Shown: positions 1 through 6,590, numbered from the stretch's first letter. The stretch: 48,074 nucleotides of DNA from Geobacter sp. OR-1 (GCF_000813145.1 NZ_BAZF01000026.1:1-48074); one strand, 5' to 3'. The notes: a model not told the origin generated them from the sequence alone. A program made the numbers and translations.

Positions 1-210
<210 letters not shown>

Positions 211-222
211 CACGGAGGGCGC

Positions 223-504
223 ATGAAGAGCAATAAAGTTGATCGGTTACCTCATGATCGGGAGTGGCAGCTTCAGGAAGCCAAGAACCGTTTGAGTCAG
301 GTGGTGGATTCTGCCCTGCATAATGGCCCCCAGACAATAACGTTGCGGGGCAAGCCGACAGCCGTGGTTGTTTCTTTCGATGAATATCGCAAGTTGACTC
401 AGCCGCGTACCGGTTTAACGCAGTTTTTCCGGCAATCTCCTCTGTGTGAGGTTGAGCTCGATCTTAGCCGCAGTGCCGATCTCTCCCGCGAGGTGGAGCT
501 GTGA
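223..504 (+). CDS. Phd/YefM-family antitoxin
   Basis: This 93-residue protein has the Phd/YefM antitoxin signature near its N-terminus (WQLQEAKNRLSQVVD, residues 16-30) followed by PQTITLRGKPTAVVVSFDEYRKL, the dimerisation/DNA-binding fold of the family. The C-terminal third (from about residue 65) is the flexible part expected to wrap the toxin. It neutralises the PIN-domain RNase encoded by the next gene, which starts inside its stop codon (GTGA overlap). A strong ribosome site (GGAGGG at 214-219) precedes the ATG. Such antitoxins usually repress their own operon; no operator palindrome was resolved here. Confidence 0.9.
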   Translation: MKSNKVDRLPHDREWQLQEAKNRLSQVVDSALHNGPQTITLRGKPTAVVVSFDEYRKLTQPRTGLTQFFRQSPLCEVELDLSRSADLSREVEL

Positions 505-929
505 AGTATCTGCTCGATACCTGTCTGATATCCGAACTGGTAAAGAAAGAGCCGAATCCCGGTGTGGTGAGCTGGCTGGACGAGCAGGACGAACAGGCAC
601 TGTTTCTAAGCGTACTGAACCTGGGTGAACTGCAGAAGGGGATCAGCAAACTTCCTGACGGTACGAAAAAGGAAGAGCTGCAAGCCTGGATCGGGCTTGA
701 TCTGGTCGAACGCTTTACCGGGCGGATTCTTGACATTGATCTGGAAACGGCGCTTTGTTGTGGACGCATTCAGGGCGAGGCAGAGCTGGCAGGACTTAAG
801 CTGCCGGTAATGGATTCGCTCATTGCCGCCACCGCTGCGGCGCATGGGTTGATTGTCGTCACGCGGAATGTCAGGGATATGGAGAAATGCGGGGTGAGGG
901 TTTGTAGTCCGTGGGAATGTGTTAAGTAA
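501..929 (+). CDS. vapC: PIN-domain ribonuclease toxin (VapC/FitB type)
   Basis: This 142-residue PIN-domain protein has the acidic residues that bind Mg2+ in the expected places: D6 (LLDTCLISEL), E43 (LNLGELQKGI), D105 (VMDSLIAATA) and a TRNVRD motif at 121-126. VapC-type toxins cleave RNA, commonly initiator tRNA or rRNA, and stop growth when their antitoxin is lost. The GTG start at 501 overlaps the antitoxin stop by four bases, so the two genes are translationally coupled. With the Phd-like partner it forms a complete, apparently intact type II module. RNA target and activity cannot be read from the sequence. Confidence 0.92.
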   Translation: MKYLLDTCLISELVKKEPNPGVVSWLDEQDEQALFLSVLNLGELQKGISKLPDGTKKEELQAWIGLDLVERFTGRILDIDLETALCCGRIQGEAELAGLKLPVMDSLIAATAAAHGLIVVTRNVRDMEKCGVRVCSPWECVK

Positions 930-1002
930 TGAATTCCAGTAGGAACATAGGGCAGGCGGCTTGTTAATAAAGTAGCCAGCCCCTTTTGTCCCCAATTGAA
1001 CG

Positions 1003-1026
1003 AAGGGCGCTGCTTGCGGCGCCCTT
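1003..1026 (+). terminator. Hairpin after first toxin-antitoxin module
   Basis: Stem AAGGGCGC (1003-1010) pairs perfectly with GCGCCCTT (1019-1026) around an 8-base loop. It is followed by the short pyrimidine stretch TCCTGTTTCC, not a full T-run. It lies between the two toxin-antitoxin modules and is a reasonable factor-independent terminator, though a weak one. Confidence 0.5.
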
Positions 1027-1091
1027 TCCTGTTTCCGGCGATTGACGGCAAGTTACATCTGATGTAAGATTTGTCTGGAGGTTATCCGATT

Positions 1092-1340
1092 ATGGAATCG
1101 ATCAAGCATAGAACCCAGATCTCTCTCGACGACTGGCAGTATCAGACACTGCTGGATCTGTCGCGCAAAACCAAGAAAAGTCTTTCCGCGCTGATCCGCG
1201 AGATGATCAGCGAAAAATTCGCCCCCACTCTGGGTGTAGCGGAAAATGATCCGGTCTACTCCATTGTCGGCATCGGCAGCAGCGGTCAAAAACATACGAC
1301 ACGCGATCACGATGTCGTCCTCTACGGGAAGAAGCCGTGA
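1092..1340 (+). CDS. Ribbon-helix-helix antitoxin (CopG/VapB-like)
   Basis: A small protein of 82 residues from the ATG at 1092. Its N-terminal half, IKHRTQISLDDWQYQTLLDL followed by SRKTKKSLSALIREMISEKF, has the pattern of a ribbon-helix-helix DNA-binding domain: a short beta strand and two helices with a SLSALIRE second helix. The C-terminal tail is likely the toxin-binding part. The start is chosen because GGAGG lies at 1077-1081, a normal distance upstream; an upstream TTG at 1071 would put the ribosome site inside the gene. The stop overlaps the start of the next gene by four bases, the standard layout of a type II module. Confidence 0.82.
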   Translation: MESIKHRTQISLDDWQYQTLLDLSRKTKKSLSALIREMISEKFAPTLGVAENDPVYSIVGIGSSGQKHTTRDHDVVLYGKKP

Positions 1341-1750
1341 ACGGCATTTTTGTCGATACCGGCGCCTGGTATGCCCTGGTTGACAGCGATTATGCCGATC
1401 ATAAGGCAGCTGCGGCTTTCCTGGCCGCCAACTCGGTGCCGCTCATTACAACCAATTTCATTTTCTCGGAAACAGTCACCCTTATTCGCTATCGAATCGG
1501 CCATGATGCCGCGCGCAGTTTCGGGCAAAAGCTGCAGGAGAGCAGTTTCGTCAGGATAATTGCGGTTACGCCCCCCGATGAAGAGCGGGCCTGGGAGACT
1601 TTCTGCAAATATCGGGACCAGGATTTCAGCTTCGTGGATTGCACCAGTTTTGCTGTGATGGAGCGCATGAAACTATCTACGGCCTTTGCCTTTGACCGGC
1701 ATTTTTGGGTGATGAAGTTTGCTGTCGTACCGGAAAAAGCAATTAAGTAA
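1337..1750 (+). CDS. vapC: Second PIN-domain ribonuclease toxin (VapC type)
   Basis: This 137-residue PIN-domain protein has D7 (FVDTGAWYAL), E45 (FIFSETVTLI), D101 (FSFVDCTSFA) and D120 (FAFDRHF), the four-acid pattern of VapC ribonucleases. It differs clearly from the toxin at 501-929 (SFVDC...FDRHF subtype versus MDSLIAA subtype), so the two modules were acquired separately and are not a tandem duplication. The GTG start at 1337 overlaps the antitoxin stop (GTGA). It is probably intact and regulated as a toxin-antitoxin operon. Confidence 0.9.
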   Translation: MNGIFVDTGAWYALVDSDYADHKAAAAFLAANSVPLITTNFIFSETVTLIRYRIGHDAARSFGQKLQESSFVRIIAVTPPDEERAWETFCKYRDQDFSFVDCTSFAVMERMKLSTAFAFDRHFWVMKFAVVPEKAIK

Positions 1751-1881
1751 AATGTCCCCGTAATTCCCGGAATTCCGGACGATTGAACAATTTAAGTATC
1801 TTATTTTCAAAATTAACCAAATTCGTGAAGTCAGTGAAACACCACAATACTGAATAACCCCTCCGCCTAAACTTTCCGGGG

Positions 1882-1915
1882 ACACCATAGGCGGCCAATC
1901 GGCCGCCTATGGTGT
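1882..1915. terminator. Strong palindrome between convergent genes
   Basis: A perfect 15-bp stem (ACACCATAGGCGGCC at 1882-1896 with its complement at 1901-1915) closes on an AATC loop. It sits between the plus-strand toxin gene and the minus-strand oxidoreductase gene and could terminate both, although neither side has a T-run. TGTCCCCG at 1753-1760 and CGGGGACA at 1877-1884 form a separate inverted pair around the gene-free stretch, which may mark a small mobile or REP-like remnant. Confidence 0.55.
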
Positions 1916-1928
1916 TCTGCAAAAGAGC

Positions 1929-2537
1929 TTACAGACTCTTCCCGATCAGACGAACAAAATCTTCATAGGCCGCGAAACCGGTCAGGCGCTTGCCTTCACA
2001 CAGGTGAGTCGGCACGGCGGTAATGCGCAGATCCGTGGCTCGCTGCCAGTCGGCATCCACTGCCGCGGCAAAACTCCTCTCCTCCAGCACCGCCCGTGCC
2101 TCATCCGCTGGTAGTCCAATGGCGGCGGCGATCCGCACCAACTCGTCAACCAGCGCTATGTTGACCCCAGCCACGAAAAAGGCCCGGTAGACTGCATGGT
2201 TGAACTCATTCCCGTGTCCTTGCGCCTCCGCCCATTTCCCCAACTCCTGGGCAAGCCGGCTGTTGTAGGTGCGACTTCGTTCCGTCAGCGGCAAACCCTC
2301 TGTCGCGGCAACCTGCAGCAGCCGGGCCTGCATGTCGCGGATCATTGTCTCCCGTCCGGCAAAGAGCTCGGCAAGCTCCCTTCCTTCCGTCGGGGTTTCG
2401 GGGTGGAGCGGGAAGGCGGTCCAGCGAAGTTGAAGTCCGTATTCCTGTTGCAGGCGTTCGATACGCACGGTACCGAGATAGCACCAGGGTCAGATGTAAT
2501 CGAAAAAGACCTCTACCATAGGGGTGCTGCTGTTCAT
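1929..2537 (-). CDS. FrnE/DsbA-family oxidoreductase, probable selenoprotein
   Basis: Read from the ATG at 2537, the protein is about 202 residues if the in-frame UGA at 2492-2490 is decoded as selenocysteine. The N-terminus is MNSSTPMVEVFFDYI-U-PWCYLG. FrnE-type DsbA proteins have Cys-Pro-Trp-Cys at this place, so UGA replaces exactly the reactive first cysteine (position 16), the classic signature of a selenoenzyme. The rest fits the family: a helical insertion, then a thioredoxin half ending with the cis-proline motif AVPT and GFAAYEDFVRLIG. GGAGG lies 8 bases before this ATG, and no comparable start exists downstream of the UGA, where an ordinary gene call would begin (about 2468). The expected role is thiol/disulfide exchange. 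A nonsense mutation of a cysteine codon is the alternative, but both flanks are intact. It is convergent with the toxin operon. Confidence 0.8.
2458..2476 (-). promoter_or_regulatory. Candidate bacterial SECIS hairpin
   Basis: On the minus strand, starting 14 bases after the UGA codon, UCGGUAC pairs with GUAUCGA (seven pairs, one of them G-U) around the five-base loop CGUGC. The apical loop lies 21-25 bases after the UGA with G as its second base. Both fit the relaxed bacterial SECIS description: loop roughly 16-37 bases downstream and a G among the first two loop bases. It lies inside the coding region, as bacterial SECIS elements do, and would bind SelB. Confidence 0.55.
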
Positions 2538-2881
2538 GGTGTTCTCCTCCCGTCAGTTTCTTGGAGCTGCTTGCCTGATGTTTAATAGATTGTACTGCAG
2601 ATATATTGAGGCACCAAATCGGTACGGATTCGGGGGACATCATACGCAATTCAAAAGGCGGCTAATCGGCCGCCTTTGCTGTTTTCATCATACCCAGAGT
2701 GAAATCGCACTTAATCCTTCAGAAGCTGCTGTGCTGACGTCAATGCTGCATTCCGTCCCATCGGGCAATACATCTTTTGGACGGTGGAGCCATAACAGAC
2801 TCGAAGCATGTACAGTAACTACTGTATGATAAAATAATTGGTAGTTGGTTTTACACTTCATGGTAAAGAACTGAGGACGTC
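2538..2881. other. 344-bp gene-free stretch
   Basis: No convincing gene was found on either strand; open frames here lack ribosome sites and recognisable protein character. It holds the ribosome site of the minus-strand oxidoreductase (2543-2550), a hairpin at 2654-2677, and the leader of the repeat protein that starts at 2882. The segment around 2630-2677 resembles the one at 1875-1911 (GGGGACA, then CATA, then the GGCGGC-AATCGGCCGCC hairpin), so the two may be diverged copies of one small repeat. Confidence 0.6.
2654..2677 (+). terminator. GC-rich hairpin related to the one at 1882
   Basis: AAAGGCGGC (2654-2662) pairs with GCCGCCTTT (2669-2677) around a six-base loop, followed by GCTGTTTTC. 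The core is nearly identical to the hairpin at 1891-1908, about 770 bp away. It may be a terminator or part of a short dispersed repeat. Confidence 0.4.
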
Positions 2882-3412
2882 ATGAATACGAGGATTTGGG
2901 CTGTAAGTATAGCGATTGCGCTTGCTCAACCGGTTCTTTCATTGGCAGCAATGTATACGATCGATAATCCTGCTGACAAGATATCCAATCCAGCCGACAA
3001 GATATTCAACCCTGCAACACAGAACAATAATCCGGCAATCAATATATACAATCCAGCGGGGCGGATGGATAACCAGAATCCTTTGTCTCCTCCTACTCAA
3101 CCTTTTCCTCAACCATCAACAGCCGAAACAACTACAACCGCAAAACCTGCTGGACAGATCTGCGAACCGCCTCAACCAAAGCCTAAACCAACCATTCCAG
3201 AAAAACGATACAATTTCAAAACAGCCAAATCATATGTAACAGCTGCAAAAAAAGCCTTTTACCTGGATAAGTACATAGAATTCATTGCCATCACTGAAGA
3301 TGCCTTGAGAAGGATAAACGACGGTACTCTTAAAGTATCTAAAAAAACTAAGCAAAAGTTGAACAAGTTCAATGAATTCGGATATCGCCTCCTCGAAAAG
3401 GACGAAGAATAA
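2882..3412 (+). CDS. Secreted protein with Asn-Pro-Ala heptad repeats
   Basis: A 176-residue protein with a likely signal peptide (MNTRIWAVSIAIALAQPVLSLAA, residues 1-23). Residues 29-63 are five consecutive seven-residue units beginning NPA (NPADKIS, NPADKIF, NPATQNN, NPAINIY, NPAGRMD). A low-complexity Pro/Thr/Gln linker follows (about 65-110), then a Lys-rich C-terminal helical region (KTAKSYVTAAKKAFYLDKY, about 118-176). The single Cys lies in the linker. The gene is visibly AT-richer than its neighbours. I recall similar NPA-repeat exported proteins in Geobacter relatives but cannot name a characterised homologue; function is unknown. It is probably periplasmic or surface exposed. The start follows a modest GAGG site. 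Confidence 0.75.
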   Translation: MNTRIWAVSIAIALAQPVLSLAAMYTIDNPADKISNPADKIFNPATQNNNPAINIYNPAGRMDNQNPLSPPTQPFPQPSTAETTTTAKPAGQICEPPQPKPKPTIPEKRYNFKTAKSYVTAAKKAFYLDKYIEFIAITEDALRRINDGTLKVSKKTKQKLNKFNEFGYRLLEKDEE

Positions 3413-3674
3413 AGAGGTGATGCGGTTCATGATCGTCAATGGTTTTGAGATGGTGATCAGGAGAAACAGGATCTGTGGAACGAGGATATTGAGGTGTGAC
3501 TAATTCCGGATGACCTGTTGGAATACTATCAACTTTGAACAGGATTGGTCAGAGTGTACACATATATCGTGTCCGGTTGGATTTTACTGCCAGTAATTAC
3601 AATTGGTTATAGCTTGGCACAGGTTAAGCATTAGGAGGTTATAAAAGGAAAATATCGATCAAAGGGGAGGAGTT
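3413..3674. other. Intergenic region, possible tiny ORF
   Basis: No established gene. A 26-codon frame from GTG 3554 to TAG 3632-3634 encodes one hydrophobic segment (VSGWILLPVITIGYSLA) and has a poor ribosome site; it is recorded only as possible. A sigma-54-like promoter overlaps its end, and the rest is leader sequence for the small gene at 3675. Confidence 0.4.
3615..3630 (+). promoter_or_regulatory. Possible sigma-54 (-24/-12) promoter
   Basis: TGGCACAGGTTAAGCA has the invariant GG (3616-3617) and GC (3628-3629) exactly ten bases apart, with a perfect TGGCAC -24 block. The -12 block AAGCA is weaker than TTGCA. Transcription would start near 3641, 34 bases before the small membrane-protein gene at 3675. 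Confidence 0.45.
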
Positions 3675-3782
3675 ATGTTACTCACAATAGCAATAATTGG
3701 TCTGCTCAGCATGGTGGCGTTGTTGTTTGTAACCACTTCCGACATGAAACCGGTAAGGATCAGGGTTAGCAAGAGAGGGTAG
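3675..3782 (+). CDS. 35-residue single-pass membrane peptide
   Basis: The frame MLLTIAIIGLLSMVALLFVT then TSDMKPVRIRVSKRG is one hydrophobic helix (residues 1-20) with a short basic tail, which by the positive-inside rule would face the cytoplasm. The ribosome site is excellent: AAAGGGGAGG ends at 3670, five bases before the ATG. A possible sigma-54 promoter lies just upstream, and the next gene starts 13 bases after its stop, so the two may be one transcript. It is too short for usual gene callers. Good start signals plus clean membrane-peptide composition make it credible; function is unknown. Confidence 0.55.
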   Translation: MLLTIAIIGLLSMVALLFVTTSDMKPVRIRVSKRG

Positions 3783-3795
3783 CCAGGGGCAGCTT

Positions 3796-4032
3796 ATGAC
3801 AGTATTTCATCTCCTCGACACCGGAGAAGCAAGGCCTGCAGCTGTCAACCATCTCGTTTACGGCAGATGCGCTGCTTCGGTAATGAACGACGGCCAGGTC
3901 GTATGCGACGACCATCTGTTTGCTCTGGACACCGACAATCCGCCGGCTCCGGGTGAACAAGTGATGATTTGGCGCGATCACGACTATTTCTGCTGCAAGG
4001 TCTCGGAATACGAGCAGATCTACCGCCATTAA
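3796..4032 (+). CDS. Hypothetical protein, 78 residues
   Basis: A small soluble protein with no signal peptide or membrane helix. It is acidic and contains three cysteines (C25, and the pair at 66-67 in DYFCCKVSEYEQIY) plus several His/Asp residues, which might suggest metal or redox chemistry but form no motif I recognise. AGGGGC lies just upstream of the ATG. It follows the 35-residue peptide closely and is followed by a clear terminator, so the transcript most likely ends here. Function unknown. Confidence 0.65.
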   Translation: MTVFHLLDTGEARPAAVNHLVYGRCAASVMNDGQVVCDDHLFALDTDNPPAPGEQVMIWRDHDYFCCKVSEYEQIYRH

Positions 4033-4057
4033 CCCGCAAGATCCATCTTCCGCAGTG

Positions 4058-4088
4058 AGGCTACGGTTATCAGACTGTAGCCTTTTTG
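4058..4088 (+). terminator. Intrinsic terminator
   Basis: AGGCTAC (4058-4064) pairs with GTAGCCT (4077-4083), extendable inward by a few pairs, and is followed directly by a run of five T. It ends the small-gene transcript before the DedA operon. Confidence 0.8.
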
Positions 4089-4120
4089 TTTATCAAAAAG
4101 CTTTTCTGCTGAACCAGCTG

Positions 4121-4147
4121 TTGCCAGCCTCAGGCATATGATATAAA
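4121..4147 (+). promoter_or_regulatory. Possible sigma-70 promoter for the dedA operon
   Basis: TTGCCA (4121-4126) and TATAAA (4142-4147) are 15 bases apart, slightly short. They lie between the terminator and the DedA gene, about 50 bases before its ATG. Confidence 0.35.
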
Positions 4148-4196
4148 AAGATGCTGTAAGCGACAGTTTTCGGTAAATAATCCGCTGCGGGAACCC

Positions 4197-4835
4197 ATGC
4201 ACGATTTTCTGAAAGAATATCTCGCCTTGCACGGCTACTGGGTCTTGTTTATCTGGACCTTCCTGGAAGGAGAGGCGGGGCTGATCCTGGCCGGTTTTCT
4301 CGCCTTCCAGGGGTATATGAACATTGCCGGCGTCATATTCACCGCATTCTGGGGGGCCTTTTTCGGCGACCAGTTCTATTTCTATCTCGGCCGGTGGCAG
4401 GGTGTCAGGCTGCTGCGGGCCTTCACCTTTATCGGCCGCAAGTTCCGCAAGGCATTGCGGCTCATCGAGAAATACGGAACCTTTGTCGCCTTCGTCTCCC
4501 GTTACACCTATGGATTTCGGATCGTGCTGCCGATAATCCTCGGCATGACCACATTCCCGGGGCTCAAATTCTGCTGGCTGAACATCCTGAGCGCCCTGGC
4601 ATGGGCGATAATCTTTTCGCTCACCGGTTACCTGTTCGGCAAGGGGGCGTCGCTCGTTGTTGATGACGTGAGCCGGTACGAACATCATCTGATGCTGGTC
4701 CTGGCAGGAATCATCGCGGTATTCTGGCTGTCGCACTTTGCCCAGTCCTGGTGGCGGCGGCGACCGGTACGGGCAAGGCTGAACAGGATGAAGGACGCGG
4801 GTATAAAGCTGCGTCCGTCCCATAGAAAGGAATAG
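4197..4835 (+). CDS. DedA-family membrane protein
   Basis: A 212-residue inner-membrane protein of the DedA/SNARE-associated family. Visible hallmarks are the amphipathic GYWVLFIWTFLEGEAGLILAG entry region with its membrane acidic residue, the GAFFGDQFYFYLGR motif, and the FVSRYTYGFRIVLPIILGM segment with the conserved arginine. DedA proteins are linked to membrane-lipid (undecaprenyl phosphate, phosphatidylethanolamine) translocation and proton-motive-force maintenance; substrate here is unknown. The C-terminus is basic (RRRPVRARLNR). The TrmJ-like gene starts two bases after its stop, indicating an operon. The ribosome site is weak (GCGGGA). Confidence 0.88.
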   Translation: MHDFLKEYLALHGYWVLFIWTFLEGEAGLILAGFLAFQGYMNIAGVIFTAFWGAFFGDQFYFYLGRWQGVRLLRAFTFIGRKFRKALRLIEKYGTFVAFVSRYTYGFRIVLPIILGMTTFPGLKFCWLNILSALAWAIIFSLTGYLFGKGASLVVDDVSRYEHHLMLVLAGIIAVFWLSHFAQSWWRRRPVRARLNRMKDAGIKLRPSHRKE

Positions 4836-4837
4836 GA

Positions 4838-5575
4838 GTGAAGTACGTCGATTTTCTGTCGATAGTTCTGGTGGAACCGCAGAGTCCGGGCAATGTCGGG
4901 ATGGTCTGCCGGGCAATGAAGAACTTCGGTTTGTCTGACCTGCGTCTGGTCAACCCATGCCCGATTGATCACCCGGAGGCATTGAAATTTGCCGTTTCTG
5001 CCAAGGGGATGCTTGCGAGCGCCAGGATATTCGGCACCCTTGAAGAGGCGATAGCTGATTGCCAGCTTTCCGTTGCCACCACACGGCGTCACGGCAAATA
5101 CCGGCAGGAGATTTTTTCTCCAGGTGAGGTCGTGGCCCGGATCGGCGCCGGAATCCCGGCAAACCGGGCGGCCCTGGTTTTCGGGCGTGAGGACAGCGGC
5201 CTGACCACGGATGAAGTGGCGCTCTGCCGCTGGCAGGCAACCATTCCCACCGATGAGTTCGGCTCGCTCAACCTGGCCCAGGCGGTGCTACTGTTCTGTT
5301 ACGAGCTGCACCAGGGGCTTAGTGCGGCCAAGGTTGCGGATGATGCGCGGCAGCTTGCGCCGCCGGTGGAGATCGAGCCTCTGTATGCCCAGATGCAAGC
5401 TACCCTCCTCAAGATCGGTTTCCTGAAGCCCGAGAATCCGTCACACCTGATGCGGAGCTTTCGCCGGATATTTTCCAGGGCCGGGCTGGACAGCCGGGAG
5501 GTGGCGGTGCTCCGTGGACTCTTTTCGCAGGTTGACTGGGCCACAGGCGCGTTCCTGGGGAAAAAGGGGAAGTAA
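4838..5575 (+). CDS. trmJ: tRNA 2'-O-methyltransferase (TrmJ-like, SPOUT)
   Basis: A 245-residue SPOUT-class methyltransferase of TrmH family group 1. The N-terminus IVLVEPQSPGNVGMVCRAMKNFG is the TrmJ motif 1. ALVFGREDSGLTTDEVALC (about 112-130) and IPTDEFGSLNLAQAVLLFCYEL (about 135-157) are the trefoil-knot AdoMet-binding motifs, with the NLAQAV signature. TrmJ methylates the ribose at position 32 of tRNAs. The C-terminal extension (about 165-245) is also typical. The GTG start at 4838 is preceded by AAAGGA, and the next gene's ATG overlaps its stop by one base. Confidence 0.88.
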   Translation: MKYVDFLSIVLVEPQSPGNVGMVCRAMKNFGLSDLRLVNPCPIDHPEALKFAVSAKGMLASARIFGTLEEAIADCQLSVATTRRHGKYRQEIFSPGEVVARIGAGIPANRAALVFGREDSGLTTDEVALCRWQATIPTDEFGSLNLAQAVLLFCYELHQGLSAAKVADDARQLAPPVEIEPLYAQMQATLLKIGFLKPENPSHLMRSFRRIFSRAGLDSREVAVLRGLFSQVDWATGAFLGKKGK

Positions 5576-5904
5576 TGGATGTTACCGTAATCGGCGGCAC
5601 GGCAGGATTTCTGACCAGCATGGCCGTCATACCGCAGATGATCAAGACCTGGAAGACCCGGCATGCCCGCGACCTGTCGCTCTGGCAGCAGATCATCATT
5701 ATCGCCGGTCTCTCGCTCTGGCTGATTTACGGGGTGATGCTCGGCGACCTGCCGCTGATTCTGTCCAATTCGTTCACCCTGGTCTGTTACGCCCTGTTGC
5801 TGGTCATGAAAATTATTTACGACCGGGGTGACAAATGCCGGATCGATGGTTATCTTAAACAGGTACATTCTCAAAACGGAGGCAACGATGAAAAGATTCC
5901 GTAA
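5575..5904 (+). CDS. SemiSWEET-type membrane transporter
   Basis: A 109-residue protein with a three-helix bundle: GGTAGFLTSMAVIPQMIKTW, then LSLWQQIIIIAGLSLWLIYG, then LPLILSNSFTLVCYALLLVMKI. The PQ-loop-like AVIPQ and the SNS motif identify the SemiSWEET/MtN3 family; bacterial members dimerise to transport small sugars. The last ~20 residues overlap the start of the LemA gene. It is translationally coupled to trmJ (TAATG). Substrate unknown. Confidence 0.8.
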   Translation: MDVTVIGGTAGFLTSMAVIPQMIKTWKTRHARDLSLWQQIIIIAGLSLWLIYGVMLGDLPLILSNSFTLVCYALLLVMKIIYDRGDKCRIDGYLKQVHSQNGGNDEKIP

Positions 5905-6469
5905 CTATCTACTTATAATGGCAGTCCTGGCGCTTTCCGGATGCGGCTACAACACCATGCAGGCCAACGAAGAGGCGGTGACTGCGGCCTGGGGAGATGT
6001 GGAGGCGACGTACCAGCGCCGGGCAGACCTGATCCCCAATCTTGTCGAGGTGGTGAAGGGGTATGCTAAACATGAGGCGGATACCCTGAAGGCGGTCACC
6101 GAGGCCAGGGCCAAGGTCGGTTCCATTCAGGCGACCAAGCAGCTGGTCAACGATCCCCAGGCGCTGCAGAAGTTCCAGGCAGCCCAGGGCGAGCTGTCCG
6201 GGGCATTGTCGCGGCTGATGGTGGTGGTGGAGAAATATCCGGACCTCAAGGCAAACCAGAATTTCCGGGATCTCCAGAGCCAGCTCGAAGGGACGGAAAA
6301 CCGGATCAACGTGGCCCGCACCCGTTACAACAAAGCGGTCCAGGAGTTCAATACCAGCATCCGGACTTTCCCCAACAGCCTGACCAACTCCATGATGCTG
6401 CATCTGCAGCGGAAGGAGCCGTTTAAGGCAGAGGAGGGGGCGCAGAAGGCACCCCAGGTGAAGTTCTAA
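5888..6469 (+). CDS. lemA: LemA-family lipoprotein
   Basis: From ATG 5888 (preceded by GGAGG) the protein has 193 residues. Residues 1-19 form a lipoprotein signal ending LALSGC, with Cys19 as the lipidation site. Next comes the LemA signature ANEEAVTAAWGDVEATYQRR then ADLIPNLVEVVKGYAKHE, and a long helical region ending YNKAVQEFNTSIRTFPNSL. LemA proteins are membrane-attached four-helix proteins of unclear role, often encoded with TPM-domain proteins as here. An upstream ATG at 5828 would add an unlikely 20-residue leader before the lipobox signal. A 118-bp repeat follows four bases after its stop. Confidence 0.9.
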   Translation: MKRFRNYLLIMAVLALSGCGYNTMQANEEAVTAAWGDVEATYQRRADLIPNLVEVVKGYAKHEADTLKAVTEARAKVGSIQATKQLVNDPQALQKFQAAQGELSGALSRLMVVVEKYPDLKANQNFRDLQSQLEGTENRINVARTRYNKAVQEFNTSIRTFPNSLTNSMMLHLQRKEPFKAEEGAQKAPQVKF

Positions 6470-6472
6470 ACT

Positions 6473-6590
6473 GGAACGCCACTTTTCCGCAATATCTGCG
6501 TAAGTCTTCGGGGCTCCTTGTGCGGCGTAGCGCTGCTACGCCTCCGCGCACCCCCTCGACAGCCTTGATCTTGCGAAAAATTGACGTTCC
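6473..6590. repeat. 118-bp palindromic intergenic repeat (MITE/REP-like)
   Basis: The element starts with GGAACGCCACTTTTCCGCAA (6473-6492) and ends with TTGCGAAAAATTGACGTTCC (6571-6590), imperfect inverted repeats differing at a few positions. Its centre contains a strong hairpin, GGCGTAGC (6524-6531) with GCTACGCC (6535-6542), flanked by further complementarity (GTGCGG / CCGCGCAC). It fills almost the entire gap between lemA and the next gene. I recall similar GGAACGTCAATTTTTCGCAAG-type repeats in Geobacter intergenic DNA, but no second full copy is seen in this window. Confidence 0.65.

Noticed and set aside
501-1750. The two toxin-antitoxin modules as a duplication
   Set aside because: Both toxins and antitoxins differ in motif spacing and subtype.
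2524-2829. A 101-codon plus-strand open frame in the gap after the oxidoreductase gene
   Set aside because: Runs over the ribosome site of the minus-strand gene and a hairpin, has no own ribosome site and no protein-like pattern.
2969-3068. Repeated AATCC(A/T)GC words as a CRISPR-like array
   Set aside because: The repeats are in frame codons of the NPA heptads with 21-base periodicity; there are no spacers or cas genes.
4029-4916. A 295-codon minus-strand open frame over dedA
   Set aside because: Complement of the DedA and TrmJ genes; Pro/Gln/Glu-rich shadow composition, no homology recognised.
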